The position numbers were made by a program, and so were the translations under genes. Under the pieces are notes generated by a model, which saw only the letters and a program-made list of their open reading frames with translations, was not told the origin of the DNA and searched no databases. Shown here piece by piece: positions 16,620 to 25,051 of a stretch of DNA of 64,000 nt. Position 1 is the stretch's first letter. Every line of letters begins with the position of its first letter. The DNA lies in assembly GCA_018222585.1 (NCBI GenBank), contig JAAFAB010000007.1, positions 1 through 64,000 on the forward strand. Direction: 5' to 3'. The DNA is from Paracoccaceae bacterium. Lineage in GTDB: Bacteria > Pseudomonadota > Alphaproteobacteria > Rhodobacterales > Rhodobacteraceae.

Positions 16620-17606
16620 ATGAAACATCTCACACTGACCTCGGCGCTCTGCGGCGCGCTGCTCGCGTCCGGCCTGATCGCCGGACCGGCCAGCGCGCAA
16701 GAGAAGGTCGAACTGATCTATTCCGACACGGTGCAGGAAACCGACCGCCGGTCGACCATCCTGCGCGAGGTCTTCTCGACCTGCCTCGGCGACGGGTTCG
16801 AGTTCAAGCCCTACTTCGGCGCGACCCTCTTCAAGCAGGGCACCGAGCTGACCGCGATGCAGCGCGGCAACCTCGACATGGGGGCGCTGGCGATCTTCGA
16901 CTTCTACAACCAGGTGCCCGAGGCCTCGATCCTCGGCACGGCCTACCTGTTCCGTGACTATGACCACATGCGTGCGGTCTATGACGGCGACGTGCTGGAC
17001 GACCTGGTTGGCAAGATGGAAGAGGCCACCAACATCAAGGTGCTGGCCTGGCCCTATATCGGCACACGCCACGTGAACATCCGCGGCGACAAGCAGGTTA
17101 TGACACCCGCCGATCTCGAGGGCGTGAAGCTTCGGATGCCCGGCGGCGAGGGCTGGCAGTTCGTCGGCGAGGCACTTGGCGCGAACCCGACGCCGCTCGC
17201 CTTCACCGAGGTCTACACCGCGCTGCAGACCGGCGCCGTCGACGGGCAGGACAACCCGCTGCCGGCGGACAAGCAGATGAAGTTCTACGAGGTGACGGAC
17301 CAAATCATCCTGACCGGCCACCTGATCTCGGCCAATGTCTTCTCGATCTCGAAACAGAAGTGGGACTCGTTGACCGAAGAGCAGCAGGCAAAGGTCCAGG
17401 AGTGTTCCATCGAATTCCAGAACGCGCTGGATGCCAACACGATCGACCAGGAAGCCGAATTGGTCGAATTCTTCAAGGGCGAGGGCCTGAGTGTCTATGA
17501 GCCCGACAAGACGGCTTTCCGGGATCACGTGCTCGAGGTTTTCCAGAATTCGAAGTTCTCCGAGGACTGGCCCGAGGGGCTGCTCGACAAGATCAACGAG
17601 CTTTGA
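16620..17606 (+). CDS. dctP: TRAP transporter solute-binding protein DctP
   Basis: A 328-residue periplasmic protein with signal peptide (…LLASGLIAGPASAQE) and a strong AGGGAGGAGGA ribosome site. DctP family features include FKPYFGATLFKQGTEL, the conserved KLRMPGGEGWQFVGEALGANP segment with the Arg that salt-bridges the substrate carboxylate, and GAVDGQDNP. It delivers a carboxylate substrate to the DctQM membrane pair encoded next. Neighbouring shikimate dehydrogenase and dehydroshikimate dehydratase genes suggest shikimate, quinate or protocatechuate. It is a close paralogue of the proteins at 11828 (broken) and 22293. Confidence 0.92.
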   Translation: MKHLTLTSALCGALLASGLIAGPASAQEKVELIYSDTVQETDRRSTILREVFSTCLGDGFEFKPYFGATLFKQGTELTAMQRGNLDMGALAIFDFYNQVPEASILGTAYLFRDYDHMRAVYDGDVLDDLVGKMEEATNIKVLAWPYIGTRHVNIRGDKQVMTPADLEGVKLRMPGGEGWQFVGEALGANPTPLAFTEVYTALQTGAVDGQDNPLPADKQMKFYEVTDQIILTGHLISANVFSISKQKWDSLTEEQQAKVQECSIEFQNALDANTIDQEAELVEFFKGEGLSVYEPDKTAFRDHVLEVFQNSKFSEDWPEGLLDKINEL

Positions 17607-17613
17607 CGCACCA

Positions 17614-17639
17614 GGGGACCCGGACTGACCCGGGTCCCC
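17614..17639 (+). promoter_or_regulatory. Intercistronic hairpin between dctP and dctQ
   Basis: GGGGACCCGG (17614-17623) pairs perfectly with CCGGGTCCCC (17630-17639) across a 6-nt loop. No U-tract follows and the operon continues, so this is more likely an mRNA-stabilising or attenuating hairpin that raises binding protein over membrane components, a common arrangement in transporter operons. Confidence 0.7.
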
Positions 17640-17661
17640 GCCTGACCGACGCGGGGGCAGA

Positions 17662-18183
17662 ATGAACCGCCTTAAATCCACCTTCGATTGGCTCGCACGG
17701 CGCGCGGAGAACTTTCTCGCGCTGATCCTGGGGGCGCTCTTCGTGAGCTTCCTGATCCAGATCGTGTTTCGCTACCTGCTGAACCTGCCGCTGGGCTGGA
17801 CAGTGGAGTTCGTCTCCATCGCCTGGCTCTGGGGCATCCTCTTCGGCTACGCATTCGTCGTCCGGGAAGCCGACGTGATCCGGCTCGACATCCTCTATGC
17901 CGCCCTGCCCCGCTGGGCCCGGCGCGCGCTTGACGTCATCACCGGCACGATCTGCGCCGGCATCTTCATCTGGTCGATCCCGCCGGTCTGGGACTACGTC
18001 CAGTTCATGGCGATCGAAAAGACCGCCTACATGAAGATCCCCTTCGACTGGGTCTTCGCCATCTACATGCCGTTCATGATCTCGGTGATCATCCGCTGCG
18101 GGATCAGCATCTGGCGCGGCATCACCGGCTCCGGACCTGCCTTCGACACGCCGCAATCGGCGGGAACCCACGACTATGATTGA
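17662..18183 (+). CDS. dctQ: TRAP transporter small permease DctQ
   Basis: A 173-residue membrane protein with four predicted helices, including a conserved DctQ core FRYLLNLPLGWTVEFVSIAW near residues 35-55. It is the small TRAP membrane subunit that pairs with DctM. The 3' end overlaps the start of dctM by 8 nt, implying translational coupling. A short Thr/Gly-rich tail after the last helix is cytoplasmic. Confidence 0.9.
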   Translation: MNRLKSTFDWLARRAENFLALILGALFVSFLIQIVFRYLLNLPLGWTVEFVSIAWLWGILFGYAFVVREADVIRLDILYAALPRWARRALDVITGTICAGIFIWSIPPVWDYVQFMAIEKTAYMKIPFDWVFAIYMPFMISVIIRCGISIWRGITGSGPAFDTPQSAGTHDYD

Positions 18184-19471
18184 ACCGTTCACCGCCGCGA
18201 TCCTGCTGATCGCGTTCCTCGCCTTCGGCGGGCTCTCGATGGGCCTCGCCATGATCTGCGGCTCGACCGTCTACCTCGCCATGCGCGGGTTCGACCCCTC
18301 GATCGCCGCAGAAACGCTGCTCCAGGGGCTCTTCAACAGCTACACGTTGCTGGCGATCCCGCTCTTCATCCTCGCCGCCGACATCATGAACATCGGCTCT
18401 CTCGCCGACCGCCTGCTGCGCTTCAGCCAGGCGCTCGTGGGACGCTTCAAGGGCGGGCTGGGGCACGTCAACGTGGTCTCGTCGCTGATCTTCTCGGGCA
18501 TGTCCGGCTCGGCGGTCGCGGACGCGGTCGGCATGGGCAAGATCATCATCAACATGATGACCAAGGACGGGAAATACACCGCCTCCTATGCCGCCGCGAT
18601 CACGGCAGCCTCGGCCACGATCGGTCCGATCATCCCGCCCTCGATCCCGATGGTGCTCTACGCCCTCGTCTCGGACCAGTCGGTCGGCTACCTCTTCGCC
18701 GCCGGGATGCTGCCCGGGCTGCTGATGGGCCTGGTGCTCATGGTGATGAACTTCATCATCGCGCACCGCCGCAATTTCGACGTGGACGAGGTGATCCCGC
18801 TCAAGGCGATGCCCGGCGTGACCTTCCGCGCGATCCCGGCGCTGCTGCTGCCGGTGATCCTGCTGGGCGGCATCTACGGCGGGGTGATGACCCCGACCGA
18901 GGCCGCCGCCGTTGCCGCCTTCTACGCGCTGGCGATCTCGGTGGTCTTCTACCGCTCGGTCAGCGTGCGGCAGTTCTACGAGACGCTGCTCTCCTCGGTC
19001 CGCTCGACCGCCACGGTGGGCATCCTGATCGCCGGAGCACTGACCTTCCAGTACGTCGTCACGCGCGAGAACGTGCCGGAGTCCCTCGCCGCCTTCCTCG
19101 GGCAGTACGACCTCTCGCCGATCGGCTTCCTGATAGCGATCAACGTGCTCTTCCTGCTCCTTGGCTGCATCCTGGAATCCGGGGCGATCCTGCTGATCAT
19201 CGTGCCGATCTTCCTCCCGACCGCACAGGCGCTCGGCATCGACCTGGTGCATTTCGGGGTGATCTGCGTGGTGAACGCGATGCTGGGGCTGATCACGCCG
19301 CCCTACGGGTTGCTGCTCTTCATCGTGTCCTCGATCACCAAGGAACCACTCGGCAAGATCGTGCGCGACCTGCTGCCGTTCCTGCTCGCGCTCTTCGTGG
19401 CGCTGGCGATCATAACCTTCGTTCCGGACTTCGTGCTCTGGCTGCCGCGTCTGCTGGGCTACAAGGGGTGA
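18176..19471 (+). CDS. dctM: TRAP transporter large permease DctM
   Basis: A 431-residue integral membrane protein with about 11-12 hydrophobic helices, the usual DctM length. Typical features are SGMSGSAVADAVGMGKIIINMM, TAASATIGPIIPPSIPMVLY and the repeat-related LGLITPPYGLLLFIVSSI. It forms the sodium-coupled transport path for the substrate delivered by DctP. It starts inside dctQ and is followed after only 4 nt by the quiC-like gene, so uptake and breakdown are in one operon. Confidence 0.93.
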   Translation: MIEPFTAAILLIAFLAFGGLSMGLAMICGSTVYLAMRGFDPSIAAETLLQGLFNSYTLLAIPLFILAADIMNIGSLADRLLRFSQALVGRFKGGLGHVNVVSSLIFSGMSGSAVADAVGMGKIIINMMTKDGKYTASYAAAITAASATIGPIIPPSIPMVLYALVSDQSVGYLFAAGMLPGLLMGLVLMVMNFIIAHRRNFDVDEVIPLKAMPGVTFRAIPALLLPVILLGGIYGGVMTPTEAAAVAAFYALAISVVFYRSVSVRQFYETLLSSVRSTATVGILIAGALTFQYVVTRENVPESLAAFLGQYDLSPIGFLIAINVLFLLLGCILESGAILLIIVPIFLPTAQALGIDLVHFGVICVVNAMLGLITPPYGLLLFIVSSITKEPLGKIVRDLLPFLLALFVALAIITFVPDFVLWLPRLLGYKG

Positions 19472-19475
19472 GCCG

Positions 19476-21365
19476 ATGAAGACCTCGATCGCCACAGTCT
19501 GCATCGCCGGGGACCTTCGCGAGAAACTCGCCGCCATCGCGGCGGCGGGGTTCGACGGGATCGAGATCTTCGAGCAGGATTTCATCACCTTCGACGCCCC
19601 CCCGCGCGAGGTCGGCGCCATGGTGCGGGACCACGGCCTGGAGATCTCGCTCTTCCAGCCGTTCCGCGATTTCGAGGGACTGCCGGAGCCGGAGCGCGCC
19701 CGCGCCTTCGACCGGATGGAGCGCAAGTTCGACCTGATGCAGGAACTCGGCACCGACCTCGTGCTGGTCTGCTCCTCGGTGCATCCCAAGGCGCTCGGCG
19801 GCATCGACCGGATGGCGGGGGACTTTCGCGACCTCGGAGAACGGGCCGCAAGGCGCGGCCTCCGCGTCGGCTATGAGGCGCTGGCCTGGGGCAAGCATGT
19901 CCGGGACCACCGCGACGCCTGGGAGGTGGTGCGCCGCGCGGACCACCCGAACATCGGGCTGATCGTCGACAGCTTCCATACGCTCGGCCGCAAGATCGAT
20001 CCGGACACGATCCGCGTGATCCCCGGCGACAAGATCTTCTTCGTCCAGCTCGCCGACGCGCCGATGATCGAGATGGACCTGCTCTACTGGTCGCGCCACT
20101 TCCGCAACATGCCGGGCGAGGGAGACCTCGACGTGACCCGCTTCACCCGCGCCGTGGCCGCCACCGGCTATGACGGTCCCTTCAGCCTCGAGGTATTCAA
20201 CGACCAGTTCCGGGGCGGCTCTCCCCGCGCCATCGCACTCGATGGGCATCGGTCGCTGGTCTACCTGCTGGACCAGGTGAAACGCGCCGAGCCCGATATC
20301 GCGGTCGAGGTCCCCGATATCCCGCCTCGCATCAAGCCAGAGGGCGTGGCCTTCATCGAGTTTGCCGCGAACGAGGAAGAGGCGGCGTTGCTGCGCAGGC
20401 TGCTCTCATCGCTTGGCTTCCGGCCGGCGGGCAAGCATATCGCCAAGCAGGTCGAGGTCTGGCAACAGGGCGAGATCCGTATCGTGGTGAACACCGATCC
20501 CGAGGGCTTCGCGCATACCGCCCATATCGCGCACGGGCTGAACATATGCGACGTCGGGCTGACGGTGGAAAGCGCCCAGGCTACGGTCGAGCGCGCCACC
20601 GCGCTCGGGGCCACGCCCTTCCGTCAGGCGGTCGGGCCGGGCGAGTTGGAGATCCCGGCGATCCGCGGCGTGGGCAGCGGGCTTCTGCATTTCATCGACC
20701 GTCAGAGCGATCTCAGCGACGTCTGGAAGATCGAGTTCACGCCGGTCGAGGGCGAGTCTGCACCGGACGGCGGGCTGACCCGGATCGACCATATCGCCCA
20801 GACGATGAACTACGAGGAGATGCTGACCTGGTCACTCTTCTACATCTCGCTCTTCGAGACCGAGAAACTGGCGACAGTGGACGTGGTGGACCCGGGCGGG
20901 CTGGTCCGGTCGCAGGCGCTGGAGTCGCCGGACGGCGCGCTCCGGGTGACGCTGAACGGCGCCGAGACGCACCGCACCTTCGCGGGCCGCTTCATCGCCG
21001 ACAGCTTCGGCTCCTCGGTGCAGCACGTGGCCTTCGCGACCGACGACATCTTCGCCACCGCCGCCGCGCTGAAGGAAAGCGGGTTCTCAGGCCTGCCGGT
21101 GCCCGAAAACTACTACGACGACCTTTCCGCCCGGCTGGGGCTGGAGGCGGCATTCGTGGACCGGCTTCGCGGGGCGAACATCCTCTATGACCAGGATGCC
21201 GAGGGCGCCTTCTACCAGATGTATTCCCGAACCTTTGGTGACGGGATCTTCTTCGAGATCGTGCAGCGCGAGAACGGCTACAGCGGCTACGGCGCGCCGA
21301 ATGCCCCGTTCCGGACCGCGGCGCAGCGGCGGCTACGGCCCGCGCCCGGCATGCCGAAGTTCTGA
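19476..21365 (+). CDS. quiC: QuiC-type 3-dehydroshikimate dehydratase (TIM barrel plus HPPD-like domain)
   Basis: A 629-residue two-domain protein. Residues 1-280 are a sugar-isomerase-like TIM barrel with metal-ligand motifs YEALAWG (Glu), IVDSFHTLG (Asp/His), FVQLAD and SLEVFND (Glu). Residues 290-629 are vicinal-oxygen-chelate repeats resembling 4-hydroxyphenylpyruvate dioxygenase, with RIDHIAQTM, VQHVAFATDDI and a C-terminal FFEIVQRENGYSGYG. This fusion and length match the Pseudomonas QuiC1 class, in which the N-terminal domain dehydrates 3-dehydroshikimate to protocatechuate and the C-terminal domain has no proven dioxygenase role. It starts 4 nt after dctM. This is the key evidence for a shikimate/quinate catabolic operon. 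Annotation as HPPD alone would be misleading. Confidence 0.9.
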   Translation: MKTSIATVCIAGDLREKLAAIAAAGFDGIEIFEQDFITFDAPPREVGAMVRDHGLEISLFQPFRDFEGLPEPERARAFDRMERKFDLMQELGTDLVLVCSSVHPKALGGIDRMAGDFRDLGERAARRGLRVGYEALAWGKHVRDHRDAWEVVRRADHPNIGLIVDSFHTLGRKIDPDTIRVIPGDKIFFVQLADAPMIEMDLLYWSRHFRNMPGEGDLDVTRFTRAVAATGYDGPFSLEVFNDQFRGGSPRAIALDGHRSLVYLLDQVKRAEPDIAVEVPDIPPRIKPEGVAFIEFAANEEEAALLRRLLSSLGFRPAGKHIAKQVEVWQQGEIRIVVNTDPEGFAHTAHIAHGLNICDVGLTVESAQATVERATALGATPFRQAVGPGELEIPAIRGVGSGLLHFIDRQSDLSDVWKIEFTPVEGESAPDGGLTRIDHIAQTMNYEEMLTWSLFYISLFETEKLATVDVVDPGGLVRSQALESPDGALRVTLNGAETHRTFAGRFIADSFGSSVQHVAFATDDIFATAAALKESGFSGLPVPENYYDDLSARLGLEAAFVDRLRGANILYDQDAEGAFYQMYSRTFGDGIFFEIVQRENGYSGYGAPNAPFRTAAQRRLRPAPGMPKF

Positions 21366-21375
21366 GGGTAACGAG

Positions 21376-22260
21376 ATGAGCGAACCAACAATCCACTGTG
21401 TCCAGAAGGCGGAAGCCCAGCTCGGCGAGACTCCGCTGTGGGATGCGGCGCGGGGCGTTCTATGGTGGATCGACATCGAGCGCCCGACCCTGTGGCGGCT
21501 CGATCCGGCGAGCGGAGAGACCAGCGCGCTGGAACAACCCGGGACCTACCTCGGCAGCCTCGCGCTGACGCGCTCCGGCCGGCACATGGTCGCCCGCGAT
21601 CTCTCGCTCCTGCTCCTCGACCCCGACACCGGCGTGACCGAGCCCCTTTCGGAGACACCGGGCGAGGCGATGCCCCACACGCGGCTCAACGACGGGCGCG
21701 TCGATGTCAACGGGCGGCTGTGGATCGGCACGATGGACAATGGCCTGAAGGACGGGCGCGGCAGCCTTTACCGGGTCGATCCGGACGGCACGATGGAGGC
21801 GCTGTTCGGCGACGTGATCGTCGCGAACGGTATCGCCTTCGACCCGGACGGGCGGCACATGTACTTCACCGACACACGCCGGTACATCACCTACCGCCTG
21901 ACGCTGGACGCAGCCGGTGAGCGGGTCGAGAGCCGCGAGGTCTTCGCCGACTACAGCGCAACCGGCGATCGCCCGGACGGGGCCTGCGTGGATGCCGACG
22001 GCTGTCTCTGGCAGGCGTTCTTCGGCGGCGGCAAGGTGGTCCGCTACGCCCCCGACGGGCGCATCGACCGCGAGATCGCGCTGCCAGTCACCAACCCGAC
22101 CTGCCTCTGCTTCGGAGGCCCGGACCTGCGGACGCTCTTCGTCACCAGCGCAACGAAATTCCTCACATCCGACCAGCGGGCCGCAGAGCCTCTGGCCGGG
22201 TCGGTCCTGGCCATAGAAGGCGTCGGCCAAGGTGCCCCGGAATATCTCTTTGACGCCTGA
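21376..22260 (+). CDS. SMP-30/gluconolactonase/LRE family lactonase
   Basis: A 294-residue six-bladed β-propeller of the SMP-30 family starting at ATG 21376. Family features are LGETPLW with metal ligand Glu18, MPHTRLNDGRVDVNGRLWIGTM with Asn/Asp ligands, VANGIAFDPDGRHMYFTDT and RPDGACVDADGCLWQAFF. These enzymes open sugar-acid or related lactones using a divalent metal. It begins 10 nt after quiC in the same operon, so the substrate may be a lactone of quinate or shikimate, or a lactone in a side pathway; that is inference. No signal peptide, so cytoplasmic. Confidence 0.85.
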   Translation: MSEPTIHCVQKAEAQLGETPLWDAARGVLWWIDIERPTLWRLDPASGETSALEQPGTYLGSLALTRSGRHMVARDLSLLLLDPDTGVTEPLSETPGEAMPHTRLNDGRVDVNGRLWIGTMDNGLKDGRGSLYRVDPDGTMEALFGDVIVANGIAFDPDGRHMYFTDTRRYITYRLTLDAAGERVESREVFADYSATGDRPDGACVDADGCLWQAFFGGGKVVRYAPDGRIDREIALPVTNPTCLCFGGPDLRTLFVTSATKFLTSDQRAAEPLAGSVLAIEGVGQGAPEYLFDA

Positions 22261-22292
22261 AGACCCTAAGAAATGAAATTGGGAGGAAAGAC

Positions 22293-23276
22293 ATGAAACT
22301 CACATATCTCCGCACCGCCGCCCTCTCGGCGGCGACGGTCATCGGACTGGCGGCGGGGGCCGCCGCCCAGGACAAGATCGAGCTGATCTTTTCGGACGTG
22401 AACCCGGCCGAAGTGCCACGGTCCAAGGCGATGACCGAGATCTTCGCCGCCGAAATCGGCGACGCCTTCGACTTCAAGCCCTATTTCGGCGCCACGCTAA
22501 TGAAGCAGGGGACGGAGCTTGTCGGCCTGCAGCGCGGCAACATCCAGATGGCCGGCCTGCCGCCCTCGGACCTCGCCCAGCAGGCGCCCGAGTTCGACAT
22601 CCTGGGCGCCGCCTACGTGGTCCGCGACCAGCCGCACCTCAAGGCGATCTTCGCCAGCGAAGTCGGTGAGCAGCTCAAGCAGATCGCCCGCGAGAAGCTC
22701 GGGGTCGAGATCCTCGGCACCTTCTACTACGGCACGCGCCAGGTGAACCTGCGCGGTGACATGGAGATCAAGACCCCCGAGGACATGGCGGGCGTGAAAC
22801 TGCGGATGCCGGGCGGCGAAAGCTGGCAGTTCCTCGGCAAGTCGCTGGGCGCGAACCCGGTGCCGATCCCCTACACCGAGCTGTACACCGCGCTGCAATC
22901 GGGCGTCGTGGACGGGCAGGACAACCCGCTGCCGAACGACAAGCAGATGAAGTTCTACGAGGTGACCGACCAGATCGTCATGACCAGCCACAACGTCGGC
23001 TTCGGCATGCTGCTGGTGTCCTCGATGGTCTGGGACGACCTGACGACAGAGCAGCAGGACACCCTGCAAGCCGCCGCCGACAAGGCGACCGCCTGGTCGG
23101 ACCAGCAATACCTCGACCAGGAAGCCGAGTTGGTGGAGTTCTTCGAGGGCGAAGGCCTCAAGGTCTACACCCCCGACGTGAAGGCTTTCCAGGATCATGC
23201 GCAGGAGATGTACCTGAACTCCCCGCTCTCGGACTCCTGGCCGGAAGGGATGCTCGGCGCGATCAACGCGCTCTGA
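22293..23276 (+). CDS. dctP: Second DctP-type TRAP solute-binding protein of the operon
   Basis: A 327-residue DctP paralogue with signal peptide (…GLAAGAAAQDK) and ribosome site GGGAGGAAAG. It shares FKPYFGATLMKQGTEL, KLRMPGGESWQFLGKSLGANPV and GVVDGQDNPLPNDKQMKFYEVTDQIV with the protein at 16620. No second DctQM pair follows it, so it presumably feeds the DctQM encoded at 17662-19471, widening the substrate range. It ends the operon, just before a strong hairpin terminator. Confidence 0.9.
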   Translation: MKLTYLRTAALSAATVIGLAAGAAAQDKIELIFSDVNPAEVPRSKAMTEIFAAEIGDAFDFKPYFGATLMKQGTELVGLQRGNIQMAGLPPSDLAQQAPEFDILGAAYVVRDQPHLKAIFASEVGEQLKQIAREKLGVEILGTFYYGTRQVNLRGDMEIKTPEDMAGVKLRMPGGESWQFLGKSLGANPVPIPYTELYTALQSGVVDGQDNPLPNDKQMKFYEVTDQIVMTSHNVGFGMLLVSSMVWDDLTTEQQDTLQAAADKATAWSDQQYLDQEAELVEFFEGEGLKVYTPDVKAFQDHAQEMYLNSPLSDSWPEGMLGAINAL

Positions 23277-23288
23277 AGCACCAGGATG

Positions 23289-23315
23289 ACGGTTCGGGTG
23301 AGGTGCCCGAACCGT
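23289..23315 (+). terminator. Terminator of the shikimate/TRAP operon
   Basis: ACGGTTCGGG (23289-23298) and CCCGAACCGT (23306-23315) form a perfect 10-bp stem with a 7-nt loop, followed by TTCTCGCTCT. It starts 12 nt after the dctP stop codon, which fits an intrinsic terminator with a short pyrimidine tail. Confidence 0.75.
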
Positions 23316-23642
23316 TTCTCGCTCTGCGTGAGCGGACCTGTTGTGCTCATGCTTCCATTGACGCGCCTCGCTGAGCATTGCGGTCGTTTGTGGACAACGC
23401 AGCGAATGGCCGGACTCCGCCCTTCATGTCGTTGCCTGGCGTCGTGCCGCGTCCTGCACAAATGTCGCGGAGGGGCTGAAAGCTGAAACGCGGCGGCGCA
23501 GCGTCCAAGACGGCAACCTGGGTCGAGCTCGTCGTCACTATCGGTTCATCGCCGACCTTCTCCGCGCTCCGCGTCTAGGTATTGCCTGACAGACATGGGC
23601 TCGCGCCGCAGGGCGGGGTGAAAATGGAGGACCTGAACGGCG
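23316..23642. other. Intergenic stretch without a recognisable gene
   Basis: About 330 bases between the operon terminator and the LysR remnant. Short frames on both strands show no family features. It may hold eroded 5' parts of the LysR gene, but I cannot align any. Confidence 0.4.
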
Positions 23643-23948
23643 AACCTCTTCCTTCTGGAACGGATGCGTGCGCCGAGTCGTGATCTCGGCGCGACATTCC
23701 GGACTGCAGGCCAAGGCCCCTCGGTGCGGAACGAGGCGCCTTCAGTGATGTCCGTGGGGCTGGGGCTGACCATCGTGAACGGGTTGATGGCGCGCGACTT
23801 CGCACACCTGCCAGTGGTGCAGACGCCGATCGCGCCGGCTATGACAGAGCGTTTCGCCTTCAACCCCGAGATGCCATTGAGCTGGGCAGCTGAAGATCTC
23901 ATCGCTTGCGCCAATGACTTTCTGAAGACGTTGCTGGCCAAAGGTTGA
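23643..23948 (+). pseudogene. C-terminal remnant of a LysR-family regulator
   Basis: The frame reads NLFLLERMRAPSRDLGATF, then AGQGPSVRNEAPSVMSVGLGLTIVNGLMARDF and PLSWAAEDLIACANDFLKTL. This matches the last third of a LysR effector-binding domain, with a short internal deletion around VMSVGLG, where functional relatives carry several more residues. The HTH and first half of the sensor domain are missing and an in-frame stop lies just upstream. It cannot bind DNA. Recognition is by pattern, not by a search. Confidence 0.6.
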
Positions 23949-23983
23949 TCCCGGCGCGATTTATTGCGCCGGGAGAGCTTCGT

Positions 23984-25051
23984 TCAAATCTTGAAGACCT
24001 TTCGGGCCACGTCCTCGTAGAAGGCCTTTTTGGCGGCCTCGGGCACATCCATGTGGTCGAAGACCCCGACTTCTTCCGGCACATACTGCCAGGGGTAATC
24101 CATGGCATACATCATCCGGTCGGTGCCGATCACCTCCTGCACGAACTTCACCGGAGGGGCCCAGCCGACACCCGAGGAGGTGTAGTAGAAGTTGTCTATC
24201 AGGTAGTCCCAGGCGCGCCGTTTCAGCGGCTGCACGTTGGGATGGCGCCCGGTCTTCGAGATATGCCCATGCATGTAGTCGATCCGGTAGAGCCAGTAGG
24301 GCAGCGCCTCGCCACAGTGGCCGAGGATGATGTTCAGCTTGGGGAACCGGTCAAAGAGGCCCGAGACCACCAACCGCAAGGCATGCAAGCCCGTCTCGCA
24401 GGCGAACCCGTAGACAGCGGCATCCAGGCAGCGCGGCAGGAAGGGGTCGATCATGTCGGCCGGAGGCGTGTTGGGGTGCAGGTAGATCGGCACGTCCAGC
24501 GCCTCGGCCGCCTCGAAGAGACCCCAGTATTTCTCGTCATCCAGATAGACGCCCAAGGTGTGCGAGTTCAGGATGCCGCCGCGCAGTCCCAGCTTGGTCA
24601 CGCCGCGCTCCAGCTCTTTTTCGGCCTCGCCGATGTCCAGCGGCGAGAAAGCCGCCAGCCCGAGAAAACGGTCGGGATGGGCGGCAACGCCCTCGGCCAG
24701 CATGTCATTGGCCATGCGTGCCAGAGCGGTGCCCTGCGCGGGCTCGAAGACCTGCACGCCGGGGCTGGAGAGCGCCAGCACCGCCATGTCGATGCCCGCT
24801 GCGTCCATGTCCGCCAGCCGCTCCTCTCCCAGCGAGGTGATGCGGCGGTTGTGCGCCTGGGCCTTCTCGGTCTTCGATTTGCCGAAGAAGCCCCAGAGGC
24901 TCTGGAAGCCCGGATCGCTGATGGAACCGTCATCGAGGCCCTTGATGTAGAGATCCTTGATCTCCTGCGGCAGCCAGGCCTCTTCGGTGGCGATCCGCTT
25001 GTAGGGTGGATTGGGGTTGCGCGGAGGCATTTCGGGATAGCGCACACTCAT
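23984..25051 (-). CDS. ACMSD-family amidohydrolase, probable aromatic acid decarboxylase
   Basis: A 355-residue TIM-barrel protein of the 2-amino-3-carboxymuconate-semialdehyde decarboxylase group. Metal and active-site motifs are IATEEAW near the N-terminus, IYLHPNTPP (His), IILGHCGEALPYWLYRID (His/Glu) and MYAMDYPWQYVP (Asp). The same pattern occurs in γ-resorcylate, 2,3-dihydroxybenzoate and 5-carboxyvanillate (LigW) decarboxylases, which remove CO2 from hydroxylated benzoates without oxygen. The exact substrate cannot be read. It overlaps the preceding transporter gene by 4 nt (ATGA), so it acts on the solute imported by the TAXI-TRAP system, probably an aromatic acid. Confidence 0.82.
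   Translation of the reverse strand: MSVRYPEMPPRNPNPPYKRIATEEAWLPQEIKDLYIKGLDDGSISDPGFQSLWGFFGKSKTEKAQAHNRRITSLGEERLADMDAAGIDMAVLALSSPGVQVFEPAQGTALARMANDMLAEGVAAHPDRFLGLAAFSPLDIGEAEKELERGVTKLGLRGGILNSHTLGVYLDDEKYWGLFEAAEALDVPIYLHPNTPPADMIDPFLPRCLDAAVYGFACETGLHALRLVVSGLFDRFPKLNIILGHCGEALPYWLYRIDYMHGHISKTGRHPNVQPLKRRAWDYLIDNFYYTSSGVGWAPPVKFVQEVIGTDRMMYAMDYPWQYVPEEVGVFDHMDVPEAAKKAFYEDVARKVFKI

Noticed and set aside
19476-21365. Annotation as plain 4-hydroxyphenylpyruvate dioxygenase
   Set aside because: Only the C-terminal half is HPPD-like; the N-terminal TIM barrel and the operon point to a QuiC-type dehydroshikimate dehydratase.
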